From Methylomonas albis (GTDB taxonomy: Bacteria; Pseudomonadota; Gammaproteobacteria; Methylococcales; Methylomonadaceae): 64,000 nucleotides of DNA. The DNA is taken from contig NZ_JACXSS010000001.1 of assembly GCF_014850955.1 (NCBI RefSeq), positions 4,898,001-4,962,000 on the forward strand, in the 5' to 3' direction. Shown here piece by piece: positions 44,799-55,396 of the stretch. Positions within the stretch are counted from its first letter, which is position 1. Every line of letters begins with the position of its first letter. Below the pieces are notes generated by a model. The model searched no databases, was not told where the DNA came from, and was given only the letters and a program-made list of their open reading frames with translations. The position numbers were made by a program, and so were the translations under genes.

Positions 44799-45338
44799 CT
44801 CCCCAAACATTTTGTCGTTTTCGGGGGAGGCCGCCCCCCAATCGGCGGGTAACGTACCGGCTTGGATGTATCGGTGGATACTGGAATGCGGCCAGTCGGC
44901 GGGACGAGTGACATAACCGTGTTTGACGGGGTTGTAATGGATGTAATCGATGTGGTGGTGAAAGTCGTCTTCGTCTTGCAGGGTGTGTTCCCAAAACCGC
45001 CGCTGCCATACGCCACGCTAGCCTTTGCTTTGGCGACTGGCGTTGATGCGTTCGGTTTTGGGAATGCTTCTGGAAAATCCGGCTTTGATCAACATCCAGC
45101 GGGTCGGGTAATCGGCATCATCGGGTGGCAGAGTGAAAATAGCATGCAAATGGTCCGGCATGACCACCATGGCGTCGATCTGAAACGGGTAGTGGCTGCG
45201 AACAATGCGGATGGTCTCACGTAATATATCGATGTGTTCCACCAATAAGCGTCGTTTTCTCTCCGCCAGGTTGACGGTAAAGAAATAACTGCCACCTTCC
45301 GTGTAATTTCGTCGATATTGCATGGCAGTTGATGTCAT
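44784..45338 (-). pseudogene. RAYT transposase broken by one in-frame stop codon
   Basis: The frame from ATG 45338 encodes the N-terminal half of a RAYT (TEGGSYFFTVNLAERKR, the His pair in MPDHLHAIF) and meets TAG at 45018-45020. Reading on in the same frame gives RGVWQRRFWEHTLQDEDDF and the catalytic Tyr motif DYIHYNPVKHGY, ending at TGA 44784. No frame change is needed, so a single substitution (for example GAG to TAG) explains it. The broken protein of 106 residues lacks the catalytic Tyr and should be inactive. It differs clearly from the RAYT at 21170. Confidence 0.92.
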
Positions 45339-45516
45339 TTAGGGTATTCGAAAATATAGCATGGGAGTCATGATGAAAATTCGCCAGTTGAGGGTTTTAG
45401 CGCAGCGTTACGACGGTCTAGCGGCGAAGCTGTTTTTAATCGTCGCCGGATGCAGCACCGGCGAGGCGGTCCGTCCACCCCTGTCCTGTTATAGCCAATA
45501 CTCTTAACGTTAGATA

Positions 45517-46029
45517 ATGAACCCCGACTATCCGCCGCTGACCGCGGCCTTTTTACGCCATCAAACCGAGTTGCGGCAATTTCTGTCACGTCGGGTGGAT
45601 TGCGCGGAAACTGCAGCCGATTTATTGCACGATACCTTTTTGCATATTGTCGATTATCCGAACCAAGTGCAAATCGCTAATAGCCGGGCCTTTTTGTACC
45701 GGGTCGCCGGTAATTTGGCGTTGGATCATTTACGCTCACATGCTCGGCGCCAAGCGCGGGACGGTGGAGACTTGGACGAAGAATGGCCCTGCTCATGCCC
45801 GCAACCCGAACAGTTCGTGCAAGTTTGGCAACAATGGCGGGCGGTCAATCTCTGGTTAGGCGACTTGCCCGTATTCAGCCGGCAAATGCTTTATTTGTAC
45901 CGCATAGACGGCAAAAGTCAGAGGCAAGTTGCCGTAGAACTTGGGGTTTCGGAGCGCCACGTCGAACACGTGTTGAGCCGGGCCGGAAAATTGCTGGCTG
46001 AAATGCGCTTGAGTGACGACAGTTATTAA
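45517..46029 (+). CDS. FecI-type ECF sigma factor (second copy, no FecR partner)
   Basis: The 170-residue protein has sigma region 2 (ETAADLLHDTFLHIVDYP, SRAFLYRVAGNLALDHLRSH) and region 4 (LPVFSRQMLYLYRIDGKSQRQVAVELGVSERHVEHVL). It differs from the copy at 40370. No fecR or receptor follows: the next gene is convergent. It may use the anti-sigma factor of another locus or be a remnant of a rearranged cluster; the RAYT fragment lies directly upstream. Confidence 0.92.
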   Translation: MNPDYPPLTAAFLRHQTELRQFLSRRVDCAETAADLLHDTFLHIVDYPNQVQIANSRAFLYRVAGNLALDHLRSHARRQARDGGDLDEEWPCSCPQPEQFVQVWQQWRAVNLWLGDLPVFSRQMLYLYRIDGKSQRQVAVELGVSERHVEHVLSRAGKLLAEMRLSDDSY

Positions 46030-46301
46030 TCCAGCCCTACCAATGCCACTACTCACGAAAAACCAAAAATTGATAGGCAATTTAAATATTGAGTATCGAA
46101 GTGGATGATGCCAGGAAATTTCAAAGTAGATCAGGCCTGATCCTCTAAAATACGAATGACTGCTTTGGAGCAAACATCAAAAATTTCTGATTTTTTGGGG
46201 ATGACCGCTAGTGGCCGCTCCAAAGCGTTCAAAATCTGGCTGGAGTTGTACGGAATGCCTGGCAGGTGTGATCGGAATACGCACAGGCCTCACTGTTTCG
46301 C

Positions 46302-49300
46302 TCAGGCTTCTGATTCGAGTTGCTCCAGTAACTGCACTATTTGCAGATTAGCTTTGCGTAACTTACTGAAATCTTCATCCCCACCATCCCCACCATCCAT
46401 TCGATGACGCTGGAGCTTTTCCGCCAACAGCTGTTGGCGAGCTTGCGCCCGCTCCAGTTGCTCCAGTAAACCGGTATCAATGCGGCGTTCGTGCCGAATC
46501 CGTTCCAGCCACCTACCCAGATGCGATTTTTTCGAGTTAAGGATAGGCCAGCGCGGATTAGCGCCGGACGTGGATTGCAGGCATTGTTCCAGACGACGCA
46601 ACCAATACAGCTGCTGAAGCTTCAGCAATTCCAATTGGCTTTGCCAACTATTAAGCGAAACCTTGGCGCAATCAGACCAGGCCGGATAATTTTGATAGCT
46701 ATTGACCCAGCCCAATACCGCGCTCGCCGGCATGGCTGCGGCGATGGCACAACCTTGAGCGACGCTACACCCCAAGTCGATTAGAAAAATGCCATGTTCT
46801 ATATCTTCTACACCTTCTGCAACCGCTTCGCGCTTGAACGCCTTGGCTAAAGCGATCACACTTTCGACAATGGCCATGTCGTCGGGGTCGTCTATCATGT
46901 TGCGCACAAAACTCTGATCGATCTTCACAGTGTTGATGGTCAAATGCCGCAAATGCGCCAGCGACGAATAACCGGTGCCGAAATCGTCGAGCGCACAGGG
47001 TACCCCCAGGTCGTGATAGCATTGTTTCAGCGTCTCGCCAACCGAGATCAAGTCTTCCAGTACGCTACTCTCCAATACTTCCAACTCTAATTGTCTCGAA
47101 GGAATTTGCGGGTATTCCGCCAGCAGGGTTTCCAGGGTTTTGATGAAATCCGGCCATTGCAGATGACGCGGCGATATGTTCACGCTGACTTGCAGATTCA
47201 CACCTAGATCGTGCCAGATTTGCAATTGCTTGAATGCTTGTCTCAGCACCCAATTGCTGACGTCGATTTCCAACGAGGTATTTTCGACTATCGGTAGAAA
47301 TTCGGCTGGCAGCAACACGCCGCGTTCCGGATGCTGCCAACGGATCAGGGCTTCCATGCCAACAACCTCACCGACTTTAATGTTGACCCTGGGTTGATAA
47401 TACATGCAAAACTGGTTAGTCATCAGCGCCTGACCGACTTCCGCCAAGGCTTGCTCCAAACGGCTGGGACGTTGGTTGATAGGGGTCGCTTGTCCGGCCA
47501 AATGATCATAAATCCGATAGCGATTGCGACCATCCGATTTGGCTTGGTACATGGCCTGGTCCGCGTGGCGCAATAGAATATCCTGATCGTCCAAATCTAA
47601 AGGATAAATGGTGACGCCGCTGCTTGCGGCAATCCGCACATGCCGGTTTTCTAACTCGAATGGCTCGGCCATCGCCTGATGAATCCGCGCCAGTGCGTCT
47701 TCGCATTGCTGCACCGACTGCAGATTTTCGAATAACAACGCAAATTCGTCGCCACCCAGCCGGCAAACCGTGTCGCCTTCGCGTAGCTTTAACTTGATGC
47801 GTTTAGCCACTTCCACCAATAATTGATCGCCGATTTCGTGGCCGAAGTTATCGTTGACTTGCTTGAAGCCATCCAAATCCAGGTAACACACCGCCAACAG
47901 CGATTGAGCGCGTTTGCTATGGGCGATAGCCTGGGCAAAGCGATCGGCAAATAAGGCGCGATTGGGCAATTGGGTGAGCGGGTCGAAATGCGCCAACACT
48001 TCCAGGGCCTGCTGCTGTTGCTTGCTTTCGGTGATGTCCGAGAACAAACCCAGATAATTGATGATATTGCCGGCGTCGTCGCGCAAAGCCGAAACCGTTA
48101 ACAATTCGGCATACAAATCGCCGTTTTTCCTTCGATTCCAGACTTCACCTTGCCAATGCCCGGTCCGGTTTATGATCTCCCACATGGCGTCATAAAATTC
48201 CGGCAATTGCCGGCCGGATTTCAAAAAGCTGGGGTTTCGGCCCAGCGCTTCCTCGCGGCTATAGCCGGTGATGTCGGTGAAGGCGGCGTTGACATCGATG
48301 ATCGCCGCATCAAGGTCGGTAATGATGATGCCTTCGTGCGCGTCCGAAAACACCCGCGCCGATAGCCGCAGTTTTTCCTCAGCCGCCTTGCGTTTGCTAA
48401 TGTCATGGACAATGCCGCGCATGCGCACTGGTTTGCCGCCGCTGTCTCGCTCGACTTGGCCAACCGAACGCATCCAACACTTTTCGCCGGTAGGGGTTTG
48501 GATACGGTATTCCACGTCGTACTTGGCGCCGCATTCCAGATGCTGCCGGGTCGCCTCTATGATTAAAGGCCTGTCTTCCGGGCAAACCACTTCCAGGAAA
48601 TCGCTCCAGGTGTGCATTGCCTTATTCGGAAAACCCAATTCGGTCGTGACGATTTCCGACCAAAACTGGCGATTTTTCAACAAATCCGCTTCCCAAATGC
48701 CGACGCCACCATAGATTTGACAGATACGAAAGCGTTCTTCGCTTTCTTTTAGTGCCAGCTCGGTCTGTTTGCGTGCGGTAATGTCCTGGACCAACACCAC
48801 AAATTGGTCGGGGCCGGCCTTATAGCAATCAATGGCATACCAACGGCCCAAATCGGCTACACAGTTTTCGAAATGCTGCGGTTCGCCGCTGGCGTCCAAA
48901 TCGTCAAAACTGGCGATCCAAGCACCCTCGGTATTAGGCAATACCTGTTTCACGGTTTTGCCTATCCAATTGTCACGAGCGATGCCGGTCATTTTTTCAA
49001 AAGCCGGATTGATATCCAGATAGCGATAATCGACGATTTTGCCGCTTTCATCGCGGATTACCTGATGTAATGCAAAACCCAGCGACATATTGGTGTAAAG
49101 CCTGGCCAAGTCAGCTTCACTCGCTTTGCGGGCTTTGATTTCCCGCCGCAGCCTGAACACCCAATAGGCAAAAAACAACAAAGCCAATAAGGCTGCGGCT
49201 GCCGATCGCAACAGCGCCTCCAGCCGAATGCCTTGCTCGACCTTCAAGCCCATCCAGCGATTAATAATGGCATCGTGTTCAGTTTGGCTGATACTGGCGA

Positions 49301-50936
49301 GGGCTTTTTCCAGCAGCGCCAGCAATTGCGGCTGGGATTTTAGGGCTGCCATCCGGGTTTCGTTGACATACCCGGGTTGGCCGGCAATATGCAGATTTAA
49401 GAAACCCTGCTGCTTGATCGCATAACTGGCCGAGGCGGCATCACCGATATATGCGTCTACCTTAGCTTCAGCAAGTAAATTGAGCGCTTGTTTTACCGAT
49501 GCGGCGGTAACCAGTTGCAATTCTGGATAGTCTCGACTTAGTAGCTCCTGAACAAAATAACCTTGCTCAATGGCAATCTGGCGACCTGCCAGTAGTTGTA
49601 AGGAATTAATATATCCGCTGGTTTCATCGCCGATAATCAAGGTCGGCGTGCTAATGTAAGGTTGAGTAAAATTCAGATACTGTTCGCGGTCAGGTGTTTT
49701 GCTGGCACCGGCCAGCATATCCAGCTCACCGCGTTTAGCCATATCCAGGACTTCCTGCCAGGATTTATCCTTGGTGATGACAAATTTCACTCCCAAACGC
49801 CGCTCGATCAATTGCAGGTGCTCGGCTATCATGCCACGGTACTCGCCGGCGGAGTCCAGCCATTCGTAGGGCGGAAAATCCCGATCGATGCCCACCCGAA
49901 TTTCAGGATGTTCGGCCAACCACAAGCGTTCCGCCTCGCTCAATTGCAGATCGCCGGACTTACCGCCGCCATAAACAAAGTCGTTAAGCTCGCTGTCGTT
50001 CAAGGGCCGGGCCAATTTCAAGTTGGCGTAAATCCCGGCCACACGGCGTAAGCGGGCAGACTCGATCTGGCCGAGGGGGATATTGTCCGGCAAGATCAGT
50101 TTGCGCGTTTCCTCGGCTTCGTAATGCAGTTGCTCCTGGCTAAATTCTCTTGAATACTGCTTTTGGATCAGTTCGATAAGCGCATCGGGATGCGCTAGAG
50201 CATATTCCCAGCCTTTTAGAGTGGCGCGGCGGAAACGCTCGGCCCGCCCCGGATGTTGCTGTAATTCTTTGCGGTTGGTGAACAGCAGGTCGCCGTAAAA
50301 GTCGATACCGTAGTTTTGTGGATTGATGATATTGACTTGGATGCCTGCGGTCCGAAAAGCGAAGGGCCGGTCGGTGATATAGCCGGACATTACATCAACT
50401 TTATCCGCAATAAAATCAGCGTCGTTAAATGTCTCGGCAATTTTTTGATAGCGGCTTTCGTTCAGATTGGCTTCGGCCAACAGCGCGCGAACCTGAGCAT
50501 TATTCTCGCCAACCACATCGTACATGATGCGTTTGCCGGCCATTTCGTAAGGGCTAATGATGCCGGACGATTGTTTACTGAATAGCACCAGCGCATCGTG
50601 TTGAAAAATCGCGGCCAGGGCGACGATGGGCTTGCCATTGGCGAACTGCGCCACGATGCCGGAATCGCCGATACCGTATTCGGCTTGCCCGGAGGCAACT
50701 TGTTCGACGTAGTCCAGGCTAGGTGCGCGCTCGCGTATTTCTACTTGCAGGCCTTCTTCGGCATAGTAGCCTTGCTCGATTGCCGCGTAATAGCCGGCGA
50801 ACTGGAACTGGTGAAACCATTTTAATTGTAATGCCACTTTTTCCAGCGGCCGATTTGCGCTGGGCGTAACAGCGAGGCTGGACGTACAAAACAGTACAAA
50901 AAATACCGCTGGCAGCCAGAAAAGAGGGTTTTTCAT
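46302..50936 (-). CDS. Giant sensor: two solute-binding-like domains, PAS x3, GGDEF, EAL
   Basis: The 1544-residue protein has a signal/anchor at the N-terminus, an NMT1/THI5-like domain (about 30-330; VALQLKWFHQFQFAGYYAA), a family-3 solute-binding domain (about 340-585), one membrane helix (about 592-612), three PAS domains (to about 1000), GGDEF intact at 1061-1065, an EAL domain (EAL at 1195-1197, with the DDFGTGYSSL motif) and a helical tail. It should sense a small periplasmic molecule, possibly pyrimidine-like or an amino acid, and adjust c-di-GMP by synthesis, breakdown or both. ATG 50936 is chosen over a TTG at 50990. Confidence 0.92.
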   Translation of the reverse strand: MKNPLFWLPAVFFVLFCTSSLAVTPSANRPLEKVALQLKWFHQFQFAGYYAAIEQGYYAEEGLQVEIRERAPSLDYVEQVASGQAEYGIGDSGIVAQFANGKPIVALAAIFQHDALVLFSKQSSGIISPYEMAGKRIMYDVVGENNAQVRALLAEANLNESRYQKIAETFNDADFIADKVDVMSGYITDRPFAFRTAGIQVNIINPQNYGIDFYGDLLFTNRKELQQHPGRAERFRRATLKGWEYALAHPDALIELIQKQYSREFSQEQLHYEAEETRKLILPDNIPLGQIESARLRRVAGIYANLKLARPLNDSELNDFVYGGGKSGDLQLSEAERLWLAEHPEIRVGIDRDFPPYEWLDSAGEYRGMIAEHLQLIERRLGVKFVITKDKSWQEVLDMAKRGELDMLAGASKTPDREQYLNFTQPYISTPTLIIGDETSGYINSLQLLAGRQIAIEQGYFVQELLSRDYPELQLVTAASVKQALNLLAEAKVDAYIGDAASASYAIKQQGFLNLHIAGQPGYVNETRMAALKSQPQLLALLEKALASISQTEHDAIINRWMGLKVEQGIRLEALLRSAAAALLALLFFAYWVFRLRREIKARKASEADLARLYTNMSLGFALHQVIRDESGKIVDYRYLDINPAFEKMTGIARDNWIGKTVKQVLPNTEGAWIASFDDLDASGEPQHFENCVADLGRWYAIDCYKAGPDQFVVLVQDITARKQTELALKESEERFRICQIYGGVGIWEADLLKNRQFWSEIVTTELGFPNKAMHTWSDFLEVVCPEDRPLIIEATRQHLECGAKYDVEYRIQTPTGEKCWMRSVGQVERDSGGKPVRMRGIVHDISKRKAAEEKLRLSARVFSDAHEGIIITDLDAAIIDVNAAFTDITGYSREEALGRNPSFLKSGRQLPEFYDAMWEIINRTGHWQGEVWNRRKNGDLYAELLTVSALRDDAGNIINYLGLFSDITESKQQQQALEVLAHFDPLTQLPNRALFADRFAQAIAHSKRAQSLLAVCYLDLDGFKQVNDNFGHEIGDQLLVEVAKRIKLKLREGDTVCRLGGDEFALLFENLQSVQQCEDALARIHQAMAEPFELENRHVRIAASSGVTIYPLDLDDQDILLRHADQAMYQAKSDGRNRYRIYDHLAGQATPINQRPSRLEQALAEVGQALMTNQFCMYYQPRVNIKVGEVVGMEALIRWQHPERGVLLPAEFLPIVENTSLEIDVSNWVLRQAFKQLQIWHDLGVNLQVSVNISPRHLQWPDFIKTLETLLAEYPQIPSRQLELEVLESSVLEDLISVGETLKQCYHDLGVPCALDDFGTGYSSLAHLRHLTINTVKIDQSFVRNMIDDPDDMAIVESVIALAKAFKREAVAEGVEDIEHGIFLIDLGCSVAQGCAIAAAMPASAVLGWVNSYQNYPAWSDCAKVSLNSWQSQLELLKLQQLYWLRRLEQCLQSTSGANPRWPILNSKKSHLGRWLERIRHERRIDTGLLEQLERAQARQQLLAEKLQRHRMDGGDGGDEDFSKLRKANLQIVQLLEQLESEA

Positions 50937-51005
50937 AAATGCCAGTCGCGACCTTTTTTGAAAGTAGGAATATTCTACATCCAAAGGCAAATGGGCTAAG
51001 CGGAT

Positions 51006-51695
51006 TTAGTCAGCTGTCGCGGAAGTGAACAGCGATTGGAATTTATTTTTGCCGGCGTTGGATTTACGTTGCTGGGTATTCGCCAACGCGAGTTTAGCTT
51101 CGTTTTGTAACTGGCTATCTGCAAAAACTTGCTGTTTGCGCAACGGAGCCTGGACGGCCTTGCGCAAATATTCCTCGGCTTCCGCGCTACGATCCTGTTG
51201 TAGTAAATAATCGGCGTAGAAGTAATTGGCATCAATGCCGTTAGGATTAATTTTCAAGCTGGCTTTCAACATTTGCTCGGCGAGTTGATTATCCCCAAAA
51301 GATACCGGCCAGCCAGGGACCATGTAATACAGCGTACCCAAAGTGACATACGCCGCACCATCCAAGGCATTGGGATTTTGAGCAATGGCTTCTTCCAGCA
51401 AGACCTTGGCCGCATCCAGGCTTGACAAGGCAGCCAGCGCAGATTGAAACGCCGCATTGGTAGCGATGATAGTGGCTTGCCAAATTTTCGGCTCGGCGGC
51501 ATTCGGGTAGCGCTTTGTCAATTCCGCAGCTTGTTCTTGCAGTTGCGGATAAGTCTGCCTTTGCCGGGATTCATCGCTTTGGTAATAAGCATTGGCCCAA
51601 TCACTTTCCAAATGGGCAATAGCTGTCGTAAGCTCCGATGCCCGCAGCGGAACGGCAAAAAGTATCAAAAAAACAACAATAGTAGCTTTAGTCAT
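51006..51695 (-). CDS. Secreted TPR-like protein
   Basis: The 229-residue protein starts with a signal peptide (MTKATIVVFLILFAVPLRAS), followed by helical repeats of the tetratricopeptide type (ALAALSSLDAAKVLLEEAIAQ, AEQMLKASLKINPNGIDANY, YADYLLQQDRSAEAEEYL). TPR proteins in the periplasm act as scaffolds. ATG 51695 gives a clean signal peptide; the frame reaches further to 51737. It lies upstream of the giant sensor on the same strand, with about 70 bp between its stop and that gene's start, so they may be cotranscribed. Confidence 0.82.
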   Translation of the reverse strand: MTKATIVVFLILFAVPLRASELTTAIAHLESDWANAYYQSDESRQRQTYPQLQEQAAELTKRYPNAAEPKIWQATIIATNAAFQSALAALSSLDAAKVLLEEAIAQNPNALDGAAYVTLGTLYYMVPGWPVSFGDNQLAEQMLKASLKINPNGIDANYFYADYLLQQDRSAEAEEYLRKAVQAPLRKQQVFADSQLQNEAKLALANTQQRKSNAGKNKFQSLFTSATAD

Positions 51696-51927
51696 ACAAT
51701 CAATATAGAGCATTGCATTCTCTATTTCAATATGCACTTTAAATTATTGTTTTAACGAAGTATTGCCTATCGCCAAAATTTGCCACGCTCCACGCTGCAG
51801 CGCGCCTGCTTAGGTCTATGCTTGTAGTGCTGTAGCGACTCAGCGAATACCTTGTGCCTGTTTTGCAACATCCGACGCAAAAACCGGAAAACAGCGTTTT
51901 TTATCGCGCATCCTGGATTGCTGCCCG

Positions 51928-52401
51928 TTACTTGTCCCAATCTTTGAACGGATGTTTGCAAAGATTATTGTTGTAGTATCGTAAATCGTCAGTAACTTCC
52001 ATGCCCACCCAGGCCGGCTTAGCAAAAGCCTCACCAATTGCCGATAATTCGATTTCAGCGACAATCAAACCTTGGTTGTCGCCCATAAACTCGTCAATTT
52101 CCCAAACATGCCGGTCGCGATAGACAAAATAGCGGATCTTTTCGACTAGCGGTTTGTGGCATAGCTCGTCGAGAATGCTGTTGGCATCGCTTAATGGAAT
52201 TTCATATTCGAACTCCTGCCGATGAGTGCCGATAGTGGCTCTCTTGATATTCAGCCAGGCCTTGCTATCGGAAATCCGCACGCGTATCGAGCTGAGCGGA
52301 CTACTGCTTAAATAGCCCTGTTTGTAGTGTACGGAATGATCGACTTCACTGCGCCAGTCGTCGTTCGCCAGCAAAAACTTATGTTCAATCTCAAGCGCCA
52401 T
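51928..52401 (-). CDS. CYTH-domain protein (inorganic triphosphatase-like)
   Basis: The 157-residue protein opens with MALEIEHKFLL, the ExExK metal-binding signature of the CYTH superfamily, and has the expected charged strands (RVRISDSKAWLNIKR, FEYEIPL, VWEIDEFMGDNQGLIVAEIEL). Family members bind organic or inorganic triphosphates; bacterial single-domain forms usually hydrolyse tripolyphosphate. Monocistronic as far as visible. Confidence 0.92.
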   Translation of the reverse strand: MALEIEHKFLLANDDWRSEVDHSVHYKQGYLSSSPLSSIRVRISDSKAWLNIKRATIGTHRQEFEYEIPLSDANSILDELCHKPLVEKIRYFVYRDRHVWEIDEFMGDNQGLIVAEIELSAIGEAFAKPAWVGMEVTDDLRYYNNNLCKHPFKDWDK

Positions 52402-52591
52402 AGCTGTTTTCCTTTGATTGGGTAGCTTTATTGTTAATCGCTTAACTCATTGGATAGGGATTATTTTGCCTCGGTTCAGACGAGAGCATAAAAGACTTTC
52501 CAGCCTTTTTCGCTGGGGATTAACAGCGCACGACTCGATAGTTCGGTTTACACCGGTTATCACTCAACCCGATGAACCGGCGAATCAGGCA

Positions 52592-53553
<962 letters not shown>

Positions 53554-53554
53554 G

Positions 53555-55375
53555 CTACTCGAGAAAACCCGAGGCGACCGGCACGCCGCCTTTGAACTGT
53601 GCGCAGACCAGTTTGCGGGTAATGCGGTTTTCGCCGCTTAAGGACAAGCGACCGGTCGCGCCGGCATAAGGCCCGCCCGCCAACTGCGGTAATTGGCCGA
53701 TGATGTTGTAAGCATCTATGCCCAACGCCACCAGCTTGACCTGACTATCGCTCAGGCCTTGCCAAGTGTTCTGCACGGCTTGTTGGCTAAGCGGACCGCT
53801 ATAGGCATCGGCAAACACCCAGGGCAAATCGCAGAAATTAACCTTGCCCAGCTCGCTGTCACGAACCGGGTTTTGCCGGCCACTGTAAATATTCGGCATC
53901 GCATAAATCGATAATTCGCTGCTTTGCGAGTACTTTAGTTGCGGCGCGAGCTCTCTGGCCAATTCCGGGCTGGCGCTGACGAACAAGGCCAATGGTTGTT
54001 TCTGACTATTCACGCTGATGCTGGGGCTGAGCAAAGTTTTCATGATGGCCGCGAAATCGTGTTGCTTCGGATCGTAGCTTTCCATACCAACCACCGCCCC
54101 ACCGTTGGCTTGCCAAGCCGACATCAGATAATGGCGCACGCGTTGGCCTTGAGTGGTATCGGGTGTCAGCAGCACGGCGTTCTGTTGACCATCGCGCTTG
54201 GCCTTCAGCACCAGCTGTTCCGCGTCATCGATTGGGCTGAGGCCAAATTGATACAAATTGCTTTTGCTCAGGTTTTCCAAATGATTCAGCGCCAGCACCG
54301 GTACAGTTAATTCGGTGGATTGCGCCAAACTTTCGATTTGTTCTTTCACCAATGGCCCTATCACCTGTTTGGCGCCGTCGCTAACCGCTTGCCGATACAC
54401 ATTAGCTATATCGTCTTTTTCGCTGTCGTAATATTTTAATGGCATTTGCGGGGCGGCGCTGGCGGCCAGGCGATGGGCTACGGCCAGCCCTTCCCTGATC
54501 GCTTTAGCCGCACCGGCGTAAGTGCCTGAACCTGGTAGTAACACGGCAATGATCGACCCTGGCGCAGGCGCTTGCGCCGGTTGTTCGGGTTCTTGAAGTG
54601 CTTGCTGGCTGATGGGCTGCGGATTCAAATAAGCTTGCAGATAATCAGCGTTTGCCGGATGACCGGGATACATTTGCCGCCATTGCTGGATTTGTGCGGC
54701 CGTATCGAAACCGGCTACGCCGCGTTGCTTAAGAATTTTAGCCAACGCCATCCAGCCACTCAGTTCGTCGACGATGGGTGACGAGCCGCTTAGCGTCTCC
54801 AGCGGTAACACGCTAAGCGCATCCAGGATCGCGACAATATTTTGTTTTTGTTGTTCCGGTTTTTGCAGTAGCCGGCCAAGTTTCAGACGTGCTCGGACGC
54901 TGGGCAACACATCGCCCAGCAAGGCATTCACAAAGGCCATGGATTGGTAATAGGCTATCTGATCGGCGTCGGTCATTACGGCGGGGCGCACACCTTCCAG
55001 TTTTTTCAAGGCTTGCTCCGCATCACCCATGCTCAATGCTACTTGGGCCTGGAGTAACTTGTATTTGCTGAATAACTCCGGCGGCAACTGCTCGCTGTTG
55101 ACCTTATCCAGGGCTTTTTGCGCGGCCTGGGTGTCGCCAGCCTGCAGTCGGGTGTCGGCGTCCAGCAGGTGCAGGCTGTTTTGATTGTCGGCCATCCGGT
55201 AACTGCGCGGCGGTTCGGCCGGCTTGGCTTTCCGGGCGCTGGTCTGCGGGCGCACTTCCAGCTGGGTCTTGTTTTTGACCGGTTGTTCGCCGCACGAAGC
55301 CAGTATTAACAGGCCGAAAAACCAGCAGCTTAAAACACGACGCGGCATAATGGCGGCAAATTTGCGATCAGACAT
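53555..55375 (-). CDS. lpoA: Penicillin-binding protein activator LpoA
   Basis: The 606-residue lipoprotein (LILASC, Cys28) has an N-terminal TPR-like region and a C-terminal periplasmic-binding-protein-like domain (AVLLPGSGTYAGAAKAIREG, VIGPLVKEQ, ALGIDAYNI). LpoA is the outer-membrane partner that activates PBP1A for peptidoglycan synthesis. An alternative ATG at 55348 also leaves a lipoprotein signal. It is divergent from rsmI with only 21 bp between the start codons. Confidence 0.93.
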   Translation of the reverse strand: MSDRKFAAIMPRRVLSCWFFGLLILASCGEQPVKNKTQLEVRPQTSARKAKPAEPPRSYRMADNQNSLHLLDADTRLQAGDTQAAQKALDKVNSEQLPPELFSKYKLLQAQVALSMGDAEQALKKLEGVRPAVMTDADQIAYYQSMAFVNALLGDVLPSVRARLKLGRLLQKPEQQKQNIVAILDALSVLPLETLSGSSPIVDELSGWMALAKILKQRGVAGFDTAAQIQQWRQMYPGHPANADYLQAYLNPQPISQQALQEPEQPAQAPAPGSIIAVLLPGSGTYAGAAKAIREGLAVAHRLAASAAPQMPLKYYDSEKDDIANVYRQAVSDGAKQVIGPLVKEQIESLAQSTELTVPVLALNHLENLSKSNLYQFGLSPIDDAEQLVLKAKRDGQQNAVLLTPDTTQGQRVRHYLMSAWQANGGAVVGMESYDPKQHDFAAIMKTLLSPSISVNSQKQPLALFVSASPELARELAPQLKYSQSSELSIYAMPNIYSGRQNPVRDSELGKVNFCDLPWVFADAYSGPLSQQAVQNTWQGLSDSQVKLVALGIDAYNIIGQLPQLAGGPYAGATGRLSLSGENRITRKLVCAQFKGGVPVASGFLE

Positions 55376-55396
55376 AGCATAGGGCCTGAAGAATAA

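Noticed and set aside
44862..45224. Plus-strand frame opposite the broken RAYT
   Set aside because: It is the complement of a clearly recognisable transposase sequence.
46156..46407. Short plus-strand frame between fecI and the giant sensor
   Set aside because: It runs antisense into the sensor gene, and its first part looks like a degenerate intergenic repeat rather than protein coding.
51767..51961. 64-codon minus-strand frame between the CYTH and TPR-like genes
   Set aside because: It overlaps the CYTH 3' end in another frame, has no ribosome site and its composition looks random.
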